Positions 22,493 through 34,800 of a DNA stretch of 64,000 nucleotides are shown in pieces. Numbering within the stretch: position 1 is the first letter of the stretch; each line of letters begins with the position of its first letter. The stretch is from Halichondria panicea (taxonomy: Eukaryota > Porifera > Demospongiae > Suberitida > Halichondriidae). The stretch covers positions 3,741,442 through 3,805,441 of the forward strand of contig NC_087392.1 of the NCBI RefSeq assembly GCF_963675165.1. Reading direction: 5' to 3'. The translations under genes were made by a program, and so were the position numbers. A model generated the notes under the pieces. It was not told where the DNA came from. It did not search any database and saw only the letters and a list, made by a program, of their open reading frames with translations.

Positions 22493-22551
22493 AGTCTCAT
22501 GAATCAGCCGCACCTTTGGTGTCACCAAAGGTGCGGCTGATTCATGAGACT
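22493..22551. repeat. Perfect 29-bp palindrome with flanking direct repeat
   Basis: Arms 22493-22521 and 22523-22551 are perfectly complementary around a single base (core CCTTTGGTGTCACCAAAGG). TACTGTTATCCT occurs immediately on both sides (about 22481-22492 and from 22551), consistent with a target-site duplication of an inserted palindromic unit. Confidence 0.8.
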
Positions 22552-22557
22552 ACTGTT

Positions 22558-22709
22558 ATCCTCAGTGACCAAGGAAGAGTATTTGACAACAAAGTTTAAT
22601 ACTGTATGCAAGAACAAACACATCATGATTATTCTTTAACTGGAATTTTAGATCTACATATACCATTATATATAGACTTGTCCAATACTCTTCATTGGTC
22701 ACTGAGGAT
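22558..22709. repeat. Inverted-repeat element
   Basis: CCTCAGTGACCAAGGAAGAG near 22558 faces the near-complement ending GGTCACTGAGG near 22708. Interior of about 100 bp, AT-rich. It looks like a small MITE abutting the palindrome to its left. Confidence 0.6.
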
Positions 22710-23020
22710 GAGTAAAGTAGTATTGATTCCCAGCTCAACGTACGTACGTACGTACCTTCACTCTGCTCAGAAACTCTTCTCTAGGGGTCCCTAAATCACT
22801 ACGGGGGGGGGGGAGGGGGGCCAGGGAGCAGGAATAGGCCCCCCTAACACATACATAATCTGCTTGTATTTTCACTTATGATTTCAACGACCACTGTAAA
22901 TCTAGCTCAGAGTTCAAACTCGATCACAGAAACTAGAAGAGGTTGGAAGTTAAGGGGTAATGATCAATCAAGATCTTCTGTAATAGTTGCTAGAACACAC
23001 ATTCTACCTACTACTACACC

Positions 23021-26000
23021 ATGCTGGCCTCTAATTTTAGGGCAATGCAAGGCGGTGTATTGAGTCAGGGAGGTGACTCTGATGACTTTGTCGAGGTGTG
23101 GGCTAGGAACATTGACCAGGCCTTCATAAAGATCAGGAACATCATCCAGGAGTACCCCTACGTTGCGATGGTACGTGTAACTGGTGGTAGGCTTAAGAAC
23201 ACTTATATGTCACAATTTGTCTAGTATAGTGTCGGCTGAATGTTACTTGGGATCACTAATATATATAGTATTCGCCTCTCCAACCTTTAATTGCTGCCGG
23301 AAGCAGGGGCGGGAATTTAATCCGTGCATGCCTAAACTGGGTACTAGCATAATGACCTTTGACCTTGGCGTATCACTGCCACTATTCCGAGTCTCAAGAT
23401 TTACAAAAATCTCAGACTGAGTCTGACATCTTTGTACGCACGTACACTGTACTAGTCTATGATGAACATGTCAATAGTTTGGGAGGTGGTATTACAAGTT
23501 ATTTAGGGGGCACCTGCAACTGTACGAGGCATCATAAATATTAAATGCAAAGTGTACATAGATGCACTGTTCCCATGCATGATTAAACAGTGAACGTGAA
23601 GGTCTTCAGCAGGGTCGGATTGCGTCTGTTGATGGTCAGTTTTTTTTTGTAACATTAAATACTAGGTATACGCACACGCATGATTAGTTTCGCGCAGAGT
23701 TGTATTTAAGTACAATTTTAGGAGGAAGAAGGAGAGCTTGCTAGAGAGTATAGAGAACGAGATTTGGATATAATTATGAAATAGCGAATACATTATACAT
23801 TTTTGGTTAGAATCAGTCTCTCTAGCTCAAGAACTCTGCTGTCTCTTTCCAAGAATAGTATAGTAGTGTCGTTGTTGGCTTTGTTCATGTACAGCCTAAA
23901 GCAGCTAGTACGTAGCTTTTATTCTTGCATAATTATGTATATCAGTTTGAAGGTAACATTCCGCATTCCTGAAGCGTGACATTCCTGAGTGTGACATACA
24001 TACATACATACAAAGGAGATACGATGCAGTATTAGTTGCCAACAGTGATATTGGTAGCCATCGTGTGGTTGTCCAGAGAAAACCCCAGTGACACACATGG
24101 GATCAGGCACTGGTTGTGATGTATACCAATGGCTCAGGGAGGCTCAACTAAGTGTTAGTGACTGTTATTGCCTTGGACTCCGAGGCGCCCTTCTAATTAT
24201 AGTTATGTGCCACTTATTTCAACTGTATTTTGGGTTAGTAGGTATGATCATCACAGTTAAATGTTAAATACGTGTCATGGCGGCAGTGTAGCTTTATAAG
24301 TACCCTCTCCTTCTTTACATTAGTAGTACCTTGTACATTGTTGTTACATTAACACACCCAATGCACAACCTACAGGACACAGAGTTTCCAGGTATTGTGG
24401 CCAAACCTATCGGAGAGTTTCGTAGTCCCGCGGAGTACCAGTACCAGCTGCTCAAGTGCAATGTAAACCTGCTCAAGCTCATCCAGCTCGGACTAACCTT
24501 TTACAACGACAAGGGAGAGAGGCCTCCAAGCATGTGCACCTTTCAATTCAACTTCAAGTTCAGTCTTGGGTGAGTCAATATGGGTCGTGGTTACCCCAAC
24601 CAACGTCTTTCTGACAGGTGGCCAGGGGACAACATTTTGTGGGCAATCATTGCATGTGCATGATGTACATGCTTAGAGTCGTATAGTTTGAGTACATGTA
24701 TATGTAAACAGCAAGGAGAAAACAATTACAGTCCTCTCTAGGATTGAATTTAGCAGCATCACTGAAAACTGCTCTACTTGTAATAAATTACATTAACACA
24801 TCATTGCAGAGAGGACATGTATGCTCAGGACTCTATAGACATGCTGGCTCATGCTGGGATCCAGTTCAAGAAGCACGAGGATGAGGGGATTGATATCTAC
24901 GAATTTGCTGAGTTGCTCACTTCCTCAGGCCTGGTCCTCTGTGAGGAGGTTACCTGGATCACATTTGCCAGGTGAGTGACAGGTGCATGCATGTGGGGCA
25001 GGCAGGCACTTAAGTCATCATTTACTAAAGAGATTCTATGTATCTATTGGTATAGGTTATAATTATGTGCTTCTTAGGAAATAATAGAAAACCTATTATT
25101 ATAATCACCCACCGTTCATTTACCTTTTCTAGTGGCTATGATTTTGGCTACCTGATGCGTGTGCTGACTGGGGTGAAACTTCCCGATGAGGAGAAGGAAT
25201 TTTTTGAGCTCATGTCCCTTTATTTTCCTCGTGTCTATGACGTTAAATATCTCATGAAGAGTTGTAAAAACCTCAAGGGCGGGTTGCAGGAGGTTGCGGA
25301 ATCTTTGGAAGTGAGTTAAACTTGGCGTGTACAGTAAATTGCTAAAAACAATACTGTGAGTGTCTACCTTGCTCTCTGTGTCTTTTAGAGTGACTACAGT
25401 AGAATCTCGATTATCCGGACACCTTGGTTCCAGAGGCAGGCTGGATAACCGGATAATCAAATAGATAAACCACGCCTTGATCCACCCACTTTATTGAAAA
25501 ACAGCAATGCCACATGATTTTCTACGCCGCGCAGAAGATAAGCAGGCCTGTCTCTATAGTAACAGCTGCAACGCGCATGCACATTTAGGGGACACGCCCA
25601 TTTTCTGAATTATTAAAAAGAAAATTGCCAAGCTAAGGTTCCGGATAATCGAGGTTCTGCTGTATCAAAGTCTTTACGGTTAGTTGTCCATTATAATTAA
25701 CAGTTTGCAGATTGCATACATTGACTTACATGTATATACATGTGCTTGTTTGTTTTTAGTTGAAGAGAGTGGGCACCCAACACCAAGCTGGGAGTGACAG
25801 CTACGTCACAGGAGCTGCCTTCTTCAGAATGAAATATGTATGCATAATTATAATCATCAATAGTGGTGTACCAAAATTTGACGCAATGCGTATAATGGTT
25901 AATCACACTATGTGTTTGTTTGTAAGCCTCTAGCAGTGTTTTTAATTGCTGTATGTACGTGTGCAGCAGGCTCAGAGTCTTGATTGGAAATACATGCATA

Positions 26001-26547
26001 ATCGTATGATGTGCTATTATATATGTGACTGGAGAGTTGTACAGCAATTAATTCTGTATTATATCCGGTCTAGCTAGTAATTGCACGTTGTCATTGACAG
26101 CGTGCAATTACCTGTTAAGTAATTGCACGCTGTCAATGATAACGGCCGCGGCCGAAAATGTTAGTAAGAACTGCAGAGAACTTCGTCATTCACGATTAGA
26201 AATCAATAGTATAATGGTTACTCGTGCAATAAGGGATTCATAACAATTGGCAAGGTAATTATACGCCTCGTGCAATTATAGTATCCTTGCCATTAATTGC
26301 TTGTTACTCGTGCTATTACCATATTGCACTCTTTAAATAGCCATACTATTAATCATAATAGCTCCACTGACAGCCAACCTTCTCAGCGTGTCTATGTAAT
26401 TATGTACCATTCATTCCCTCCCTCCAGAATTTCTTCGATGATAACATAGACGAGGAGAAGTACTGCGGCTACCTGCACGGGCTGGGAAACACCTACTGTG
26501 GGCTTTCGTCCCTCAACAGCAACGGATTCACGGAGGCCTCTCAGTAA
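23021..26547 (+). CDS. CNOT7: CCR4-NOT deadenylase subunit CNOT7/8 (CAF1/POP2)
   Basis: Six exons: 23021-23170, 24376-24569, 24810-24971, 25133-25310, 25760-25837, 26428-26547, joining in frame to 293 residues (human CNOT7 has 285). The protein is the DEDD-family 3'-5' poly(A) exonuclease of the CCR4-NOT complex, which shortens mRNA tails in the cytoplasm. Catalytic residues are visible: Asp and Glu of DTEFPG, Asp of SGYDFGYL, and the HQAGSDS motif with His and Asp. The long conserved stretch around [16 protein letters not shown] is nearly invariant in animals. The N-terminus before VWARNID is longer than in vertebrates and begins [12 protein letters not shown]; the ATG at 23045 is an alternative. 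Intron 4 carries a pogo-like MITE. Confidence 0.96.
25395..25664. repeat. Pogo-like MITE, subfamily with CGGATAATCGAG ends
   Basis: Begins TACAGTAGAATCTCGATTAT and ends CCGGATAATCGAGGTTCTGC TGTA, the inverted form, about 270 bp, in CNOT7 intron 4. Tips match the CAGTAGA consensus of the family B elements. Confidence 0.75.
26075..26150. repeat. Palindrome with repeated TAATTGCACG word
   Basis: TAATTGCACGTTGTCATTGA is followed by its near complement, giving a 33-bp hairpin (about 26075-26107). A third copy of the half-site follows (about 26116). Lies in CNOT7 intron 5. Confidence 0.55.
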
Positions 26548-27022
26548 TATTCTCTTTTGTCTAGTCTGCCACTCTATACTTTTTGTAACTCACAGCCCAT
26601 GCGTTACGTTGTGTATGACATCATCATCGATTGATCATGACAAGCACTGCATAATTATGTGTGCATGCACATACAGACAAAATGGATGATATGATGATAC
26701 AGTGGAACCTCCGAATAACGCACAAGTTAGTGCATGCAAGAGGTTTTGTCCGTTATTTGGAGTTGTTCTTTTTTGGGAGGTTATATATATGTTACCCTAA
26801 ATGTGTTCGATAAGGTATATGTATATAGGGACAATAATGACTTCAAATGTACAATGAGTATAATTATATACATGTAGCCATGGTCTTTGGGAATAACAAC
26901 CACAAATTACATCGATCGATGTTAGCGAATAATTCGAATGCGAGTAGACTGTCGTCACATGACTTAAATGGTGAACTGCAGCAGACTGATCTGATCATAA
27001 CGAATGTGCATGTATATGTTAT

Positions 27023-27160
27023 AGTTAAACAATGGCCTCGAGTGGTATATTTGATTTACACGCGAGAGTAATCTGATAAACCACGAGGCGCAGCCGAGTT
27101 GGTTTATCTGATTACTCGAGCGTGTAAAGCAAATATACCACGAGAGGCCATAGTTTAACT
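27023..27160. repeat. Long foldback element, arms about 60 bp
   Basis: Arms 27023-27082 and 27100-27160 are complementary at roughly nine positions in ten (GTGGTATATTTG... and the inverted CAAATATACCAC). The tip is CGAGGCGCAGCCGAG. Same tip style as the foldback beside the Crypton ORF. Confidence 0.75.
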
Positions 27161-27866
27161 GGCTTGTACTATGTTTAGAACTGTACTACTATGTTTAGCT
27201 ACTTCCTGTCATGCTTCTTCAATGAATATGCTTATAACTACTGTTTGACGTCACTGTTGCTATAGCTATGCAATGAATTTGCTATCTTTTTAAAAAGCGC
27301 GATGGCTGATTCAAGCAAGCGTCTATGATTCAAGCAAGCAATTGTGAAGGCTGTGTTTCTGCATCTTTATAGAAGGCACTTCAAGAAAGTACACTGGTGC
27401 TACTTGTCTACAAAGAGTGCAAATATGTACCCGAAAATATCATTCCACAAGCCTACTGTACTGGCCCAGTGCAGTGCAGTCTCTTTAGTCTGAGAAACAC
27501 TTGGCAGTCTGGACCCTTCTTACTGCTCCTGGTCCCATGCAGCAATGCAATAAGCAGGTTGTGACAACCAATGTTGAAAGTTGAAAAAAAGCAACACAAA
27601 CAAACCAGTATCGTTCGGTTCACGGAGTTCTTCCAAATTTGCCTCCTTTTTGGAACTATTCATCGCTCGAACTTGGCTCTTTTTATGTTGACTACATTAG
27701 TAGACCCTTTTTTGTATTGAATTCTCTCTAGCTCTAATATTGATTGAATTGAGTAGATCTAGTGTGTCATTGTTTTAATTGAAACAGTGTGTCAAAAAAC
27801 CCAATTTTGTTGCAAAGGTGGGATACTGTATTCAATTCTAGCTGTACATGTAGTTTGACCACAAGC

Positions 27867-27914
27867 TATGGTATATGGCTGTTATACACTAGGGTATAAC
27901 AGCCATATACCATA
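27867..27914. repeat. Perfect 20-bp hairpin
   Basis: Arms 27867-27886 and 27895-27914 (TATGGTATATGGCTGTTATA and complement) with an 8-base loop. Imperfect pairing continues outward through GACCACA/TGTGGTC. Confidence 0.75.
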
Positions 27915-28886
27915 TGGCTGTGGTCAGACAGGTTGTATAAGTAGTATAAACTACAACTGAAGCCTTTGATCTTTGGTGCAACCATAGTACAAGCATGCAC
28001 ACATGACAAAATAAAATATGCTTAAGTCAGTGTCTAATAGTCCAGCAGTCCTCTTCACATAAGAAATGTGATATTTAATAAAAGACATTGAACTATGACA
28101 ATGTTATCCAGTTTATCCACAGGGGAAAGGGTCACACATAGGCAACATCGCCTTACAAATGTGCTCCCCATTACACAAACAAAACACGTACGTAAATAAA
28201 TAACTCAAAGTTTACAGTAAAACAAAAAGTATTTAGCAACTACTAATTACAAGTAAATCATGAAGTTCTAAAGGTAACAAAAAAGGAAAACCCAGAGCTA
28301 TTTAAACTAGCGTATTTACAAACTAAGGAAAGACTATGAGAACAAGTATTTAAAATATTGTAATTATAAACATCTGAAAAGTGAAGGCATTTCGTTTATT
28401 TTTATACGTCTGACGGCAGATTAGAAACTCATGATGTTTAGCCAGAGGGAGCCAATTAAAATTTTGTCTACACTCCTTATAATAGGTTAAGTTTCAGGAT
28501 TTTGGATGCCTTCATTGCAGCATAGGTCAGACCTCTTTAGTACTGATAACTTGGAGTGGACCACTTGACCTTAGCTAATTATAAGGTCACTAATTGGATT
28601 TAGGCTTGGAGAAATTGAAGGCTTTGTCTGTTAATTCTGCTATAAATGTGTCTTCCGTGCAAGCGACTTGTCAGTAGTCCCATATATAGATACTATAAAT
28701 TGTCTGCTATTCGGGGTTGCAAGTACACTAGTTAGATAGTAAAAACAGTGGATACAAGGCATGCTGTCCGCTATTCAGAGTCCGTTATAAGAGGTCACTG
28801 TATTATTAAACTAAAATAGTTACATACAGAAAAGCAGCTGTAATTACATTAATTTTGATTCTAGAAACATAATTACTGACTCTATA

Positions 28887-31800
28887 TTACATCTTAGAGA
28901 CAGGCTCTAGTCCGAGAATATCGAATGCCTTGTCCAATATCATTGCAGTTGCTTCACAAAGCATCAATCGACTCGTATTGACCTTGATTATCTCCCCTGT
29001 CTGTCGATCCTTCTCTACACAGTAGCAGGCATCGTAGAAACCAGTGAATGTTGTGCACAGCTCATACGTATAGTCGCACAGGTAGTGTGGGAGTAGCTCG
29101 TCGATCACTCGAGATATGACCTCAGGAAAACGGATTATGCACTTGGCCAGTTTCAGCTCCTTCTCATGTGACACGTCGATGGGGGTGGTTTTGGCAGCTT
29201 CTCTCAACTGCTCCGAACTCACATTAGCCAGACGGGCAATTGACCTGAGCACGAGGGCGGGAGGAGAGAGAGTAAATTAGCTGGTTCGAGATAAAATCAA
29301 TATGTTGTGAGTACATGTATAAGGTGACCATGCACAACAATGGAGAGAAAGGAAGTTTAAGACTTGCCTTAATATTATTATAATTATACAAGCTGCAAGT
29401 ACTTACAATAACTATATTCCTGTCTAAATTACGAAATCTTATTATAAGTGCGATTAATGGATAGTGTACCTAATTCTCGTGTAGGCATAGAGCAGGTAGA
29501 CAGCCGTGTTGCCTCTGTCTTCAAGCATCTGTGGGATTCACGTTGTACGTGTTGATAATCATACATGTAAGCGAAAGCATGTACCAAAGAACTACACGGC
29601 TGTACATGATACATAGCACCTACAAGTATCCAGGATACGGTTTTATTTTGACAGGTTGGCACAATGGGAAAAGCTCCATTCACGGTCGAAATTCACGTCT
29701 ACATGACATTGTATATCAAAAATAAGAGGTGGCCCCTGCTCAAAGGCACTGTGACAGTAAACACTACACCCAATTATAATTATGTCTCCATGAGTGACCT
29801 GGAAGGAGGTAGGGGAAACACACACCTTGTCAAAGGAGAAGACATAGTCGTGGGTGTACGTGTGACATAGGTCAGCATACTTGATGCAGCCATAGGCGAC
29901 ACTGGTCTGAGCTGCTTTCAACTCCTCGGCACTCAAAACCTGCACATCACGTATCTAATTAATGTCGTTTTTACTTCTCAATATCAAGAGTATCCACTTT
30001 TACATGTACGTATAAAAGTACATTCCATTCTATTGTGCTATTAATATCTGGCTAATACTTTTATGACTTAACAGGAAGTTATCGCACACAGTACATGTAA
30101 GAGGCGCTAAACTGGCCAAAACACCACAATTATGTGCAGAGAACAAACTAGCTTGGCAGATCATAAGCATTTTATTTAATTAACATTGCCCACCCCAGTA
30201 CATTCAATCAGCCTCTCACCTCATTCCTCTTTTTGCCCTTGAGAGTGGCCAGAGATCGCTCAAGTCCCTCATCCAGGAGGTCCAGAAGTCGCACCGTATC
30301 ACCTAATCAATCATTGTCATATTTACGTAACCTACATTGTAGAAATCAGACTTGTGAGTTGTACACATGTAAGTCTTAGTTTCATGTAAAAAATACACAT
30401 GAACATAAGGTGTTAACTCCTACATGAATTTGCAAGGCTCTAACAACAAACATACGTTGATTACATGACTGTACATGTACCTGAACGAGTCTTAAATTTC
30501 TTTTTGTCTTCTCCCAGCACCACACCGAAGCCCATGTGATCTATCCGGTTCTCCTCAGAGCAGTACCCTGCCAAATGACCTCCCTTAAATATCGTGTTCA
30601 GGTGAAGCGCTTGACCTGCATCCACTACGTAAATCAACCAATCAGCTTTCTCTTCTTCCACCCTGTGCCGGATAGCGGCAAGGTCAGAGGTTGCGTAGGT
30701 AAACCCTCCGTCTGATTTGACAACTGTTAGTGGGATGGAGAAACCCTCAACATACATGACCTTACGACCATCCTCCTTAATCAGCAAGCCTGCAGAGAAG
30801 TAAGAGGGGGGGAACATTAGTACTGACTTTTTATAACCTTCACAGGGCTTGCATAGCACTTGGTTGGAGCAACAATTTCCTTGTACAGAATGTACACATA
30901 TCCCCTTAAATGTTGAGGATTCAATTATTACTTTCTAATGTGACCTCTGAAACTGACAGACAACATGCAGCCTTGCAATGTATATATCTCTCACCCTTGC
31001 TCTCGAGGTCTTTAACGATCCCTGGCATGAGTGGCTGATAGAAGGACTCTCCCCTTTCAATGATGGTCACTCCTAGACGATCGTACACCTCTTGATTACC
31101 TGAAGGATGGGAGTAAACAAAAGAACTATCAAAATACTACTGCTCTAATGATACACCAGCTTACAGCTCATACAGTACTGTATTTGATGCTTGCATATTG
31201 ACGAGCTACATGTAGCCAAGCGCGGCCTAGTTCGAGGCACTTATATATGTAACTACACACACATGTACACTACAACTATGTGGAGCCCTGTTTCTGCTGT
31301 GATTACAGTCAATTTCCATTCTCAAAAGCTTGCCACGTACAGTAAAAACTGACGGTAAGCAACCTAAACTGATACGTAGTTGGCTTACAGCTAACCTTCA
31401 ATCTGATTGATCTACTGTTAGTTGGCTTACAGTTAGGTTTCCATCTTCATACATACATTACTACTACATTTCACAATATACAGTAGAAACTGGATTATTA
31501 GCGCATGCGCTTTTGGGGTCAATAGCAGAGCTCTATACACTTATATTCGAGAATGCGTCTATAATGCAGTCATTATGAGAGCTGACTCGCAAGCTGGCTA
31601 GAAAGTGAGCAAGTAAGGCAAGCAGGCAACCCTAACTGGATCTATATCATACTACTATGTTACTGTAACAGTTCATTTTACAGTTTATTTACATCATTTA
31701 AATTCATAATTATAAAAACATTCATATTGACCAGGAACTTGGAATAAAAGGACCTCATCCATGTCTCACATTCTCTCAGCATGCCCAGAGAGTCCTTCCA

Positions 31801-34800
31801 GATGGCAGCTATATAGCTACCATGCACTGTACAAGCTAACTAGCTCATAGGTAGACATGAATCAATTCTCAAATATAACTGAGCATGCGCTTAAAATAAA
31901 GATACGCTTATAGTCGAGTAAGCGCTAATAATCCAGTTTCTACAGTATAACACTCCTCTAGTTATGAGCCATGCTATATAGGTCAAGTTTAGCACTTCAG
32001 TTTGCTAGCTGTATAGTACGTCTTAGGCACTTAAAACCACAAATCTAAGCAAGTAGTAGGTACTATAATTATAGGCACATGCATACCTACTGTACATCTT
32101 CAGAAACGACACTACTAGTACGTACATGTGCCACACACCTTTCCTGGACACGTCACAGATGAGTTGCCAGGCTCTGATGACGTCAGCATCACGGTTTTGA
32201 AGACATACTACATTGCTATAGGCACGCTTCTTGAACTCTGCATCATTGTCAAACCTCACTTTAGACTCCTGAAGTATAATCATACAATAAACAATAGTAT
32301 CCCTATCTGCGAGCAATTGAAAGCTAGGTTGTGGTATCAGTATGGTGGAGCAATGGCAGCTAAACTAACTACAACATGCATTGAGCATCGAACGCTCCCC
32401 CCCCCTTTCAGATACACAATTAAGACACACTCTTATGTTACAAAATGACCCCTCTATAGAACAAACTTCCTATTTTTGAGCTCCAGTGTACAGTATTATG
32501 AGTTGTAGTTGCACATACACAGTATACATGTATGTAAATGGACACTCTGGTAAACCTACCTTGTAGAAGGACATGAGGTCAGCGATGGGCGGGGACTCCT
32601 GTGTGTAGTTAGGGAACTTGTCCTGCAGATTAGTGATGAGCATCCCAAACTGTGTACCCCAATCTCCAAGGTGGTTCAATCTAGAGGAGAATCAACAGTC
32701 GTACATAATTATAATTTTATACATAAAATTAATATTAAACAGTTTGTTGGACTGAGTGCACTCATTTTTAGTACATATCACATAATATTGCACGTAGGTC
32801 TAGTGACTGAGGCATCAAGACATTTAGTTAATTGCCTGAAGCCAAAGTGTATCTGTACACATTATATTATGTGGCTTACATCTTTGATTTAGCTTTGATA
32901 TCAATTCAATCATGCACTCGTGAATGATTCCAAAGTTGATATTTGTAAGTATAATACAGTACATTGTGAACTGCTATTCTATTAAAGCTTGAAGTAGGAT
33001 TTTAAGGAAAACTGTTGGCCTGCCATAATTATTCACTAGACACGAGCACACATAAAAAACCAGTCCATCTTTGAATTGTTTTTGGATTGTCACTCAGCTG
33101 ACAGTGATAGTTACACGTACCATATACTATCTACACAACATTAGTAACTACAATGTGCTAATATTAAAAAATCCACTTAATGACGTGCAGAGACATCCGA
33201 TTGGCTAGTTTGTACTTAAAAATCAGGTGTTTTCACTTCCAAGTTCAATCAAGTCAAGAAGAAGTCCAAGGCTCAATTGACAATCTCGTTCATTTCCAAC
33301 TCAAAGAGTTTTCTCATGGCCAAAAGAACAAGTAAGTCTATAATCTCATAATGAATGCATCATTCATGCCAGCTAGTATTTCATTTATAAAGCCATGCAT
33401 AAAATAATGTACATAGTATAATTATAGGAAAAAGGTATACTTGTGTGTATACTAGCCATTCATCTACCAGGACCACTCCGTTAATTACTACATTATAACA
33501 CAGGTGATGTGACAATGGTATGGGACGCGATGACTGTTAAAGCTTCTAGGATTACCAAAAAGGAGGGTGACATCATGAAAGCTGACCTTTGTAATGGAAG
33601 CCAGCTTCTGCTACTAGATAAAGGGGATCACTATTCAGCAATTGTTATCCCTGACACAGCAGGTAGAAAAGAGAGAAGAAAAGTTGTAAAGAGGAAGGAT
33701 AGAATTCTGGACAGTAACTATGAAGTAGAGCCAAAAAAACTGTGTTCCAGAGAAAGTGATATAGAGTCAATGGTGAGCAATAAATAGTATGCTTGACTAG
33801 AATATTGCGCCCTGATTAATGTTATAATTATTAGTAAATAGCACAAATTGTGCGAACAGTAGCCAAACAATTTAGAAGACAGTTCAGTATTCCAAAAAGG
33901 GACACAATATTTGTATGTAGGCCGATTGTTATTTTTTTCTCAATATTATAGTTCTCAGATGATCAGGAAGAAATAGATGAAGAGAGGCGAAAAGAGGAGC
34001 AGCAACAAAGAGACATGGAGGGGCAACGAAAAGAGGAGCAGCATCAAAGAGACATGGAGAGGCAACGGAAAGAGGAGCAGCATCAAAGAGACATAGAGAG
34101 GCAACGGAAAGAGGAGCAGCATCAAAGAGACATGGAGAGGCAACGGAAAGAGGAGCAGCATCAAAGAGACATGGAGAGGCAACGGAAAGAGGAGCAGCAT
34201 CAAAGAGACATAGAGAGGCAACAGAAAGAGGAGCAGAATCAAAGAGATGAGGAGAGGCAACGGAAAGACGAGGAGCATCAAAGAGACATAGAGAGGCAAC
34301 AGAAAGATGAGCAGCATCAAAGAGATGAGGAGAGACGTGAGAAGGAGGATGCACATTACTTACAGCTAACCAGCACTGAATCATCGGACGAAGACCCAAC
34401 TAAACTTCAGGTATTAGAACTAGATATTACAGTACATGTATTCAATGTCGACCTCGCATGCCTGATGGTCTGTGATACATTGCTAAATGTCTAATGGAAC
34501 GTACATGTATATGCTGGCGCCATCCATACCTACATGTAAAGCGTCAATAGCGCCTGTTAGTAGTACACGTAGTACTCTGATCTGTTAACTATTATGCAGA
34601 TGATTATGAAAAGACTGGATACAATTGAAAGAATTTTGAGGAGACTTGAAGCGAGAGCTTTACCATCAGAATGTCACGCATTAATGGACGATCCACAGCA
34701 CACGGTGAGTATGTTAACACTATGAAGCACTGAAAAAGTGCTAAACTCTCGGCCTGGGATGTGGGTGTACATACGTCTCGATTATAACAATAGAGGTGGT

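Larger units (their letters stand above)
21273..23020. other. Repeat-rich intergenic region
   Basis: Between kinase gene B and CNOT7. Contains antisense exon-like pieces (about 21634-21789), the nested palindrome at 22201-22339, the perfect palindrome at 22493-22551, an inverted-repeat element at 22558-22709 and a G-tract at 22804-22820. Open frames here are artefacts of the palindromes. Confidence 0.6.
26548..28886. other. Convergent intergenic region CNOT7/RARS1
   Basis: No gene recognised. Contains a pogo-like fragment starting ATACAGTGGAACCTCCG near 26697, a large foldback (27023-27160), a 20-bp hairpin (27867-27914) and degenerate repeat fragments up to the RARS1 stop. Confidence 0.55.

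Noticed and set aside
33929-34399. Long minus-strand open frame of 156 codons rich in Leu/Ser/Ala repeats
   Set aside because: It is the complement of the 39-bp coding minisatellite in the BEN-domain gene; repetitive antisense frames stay open by composition.
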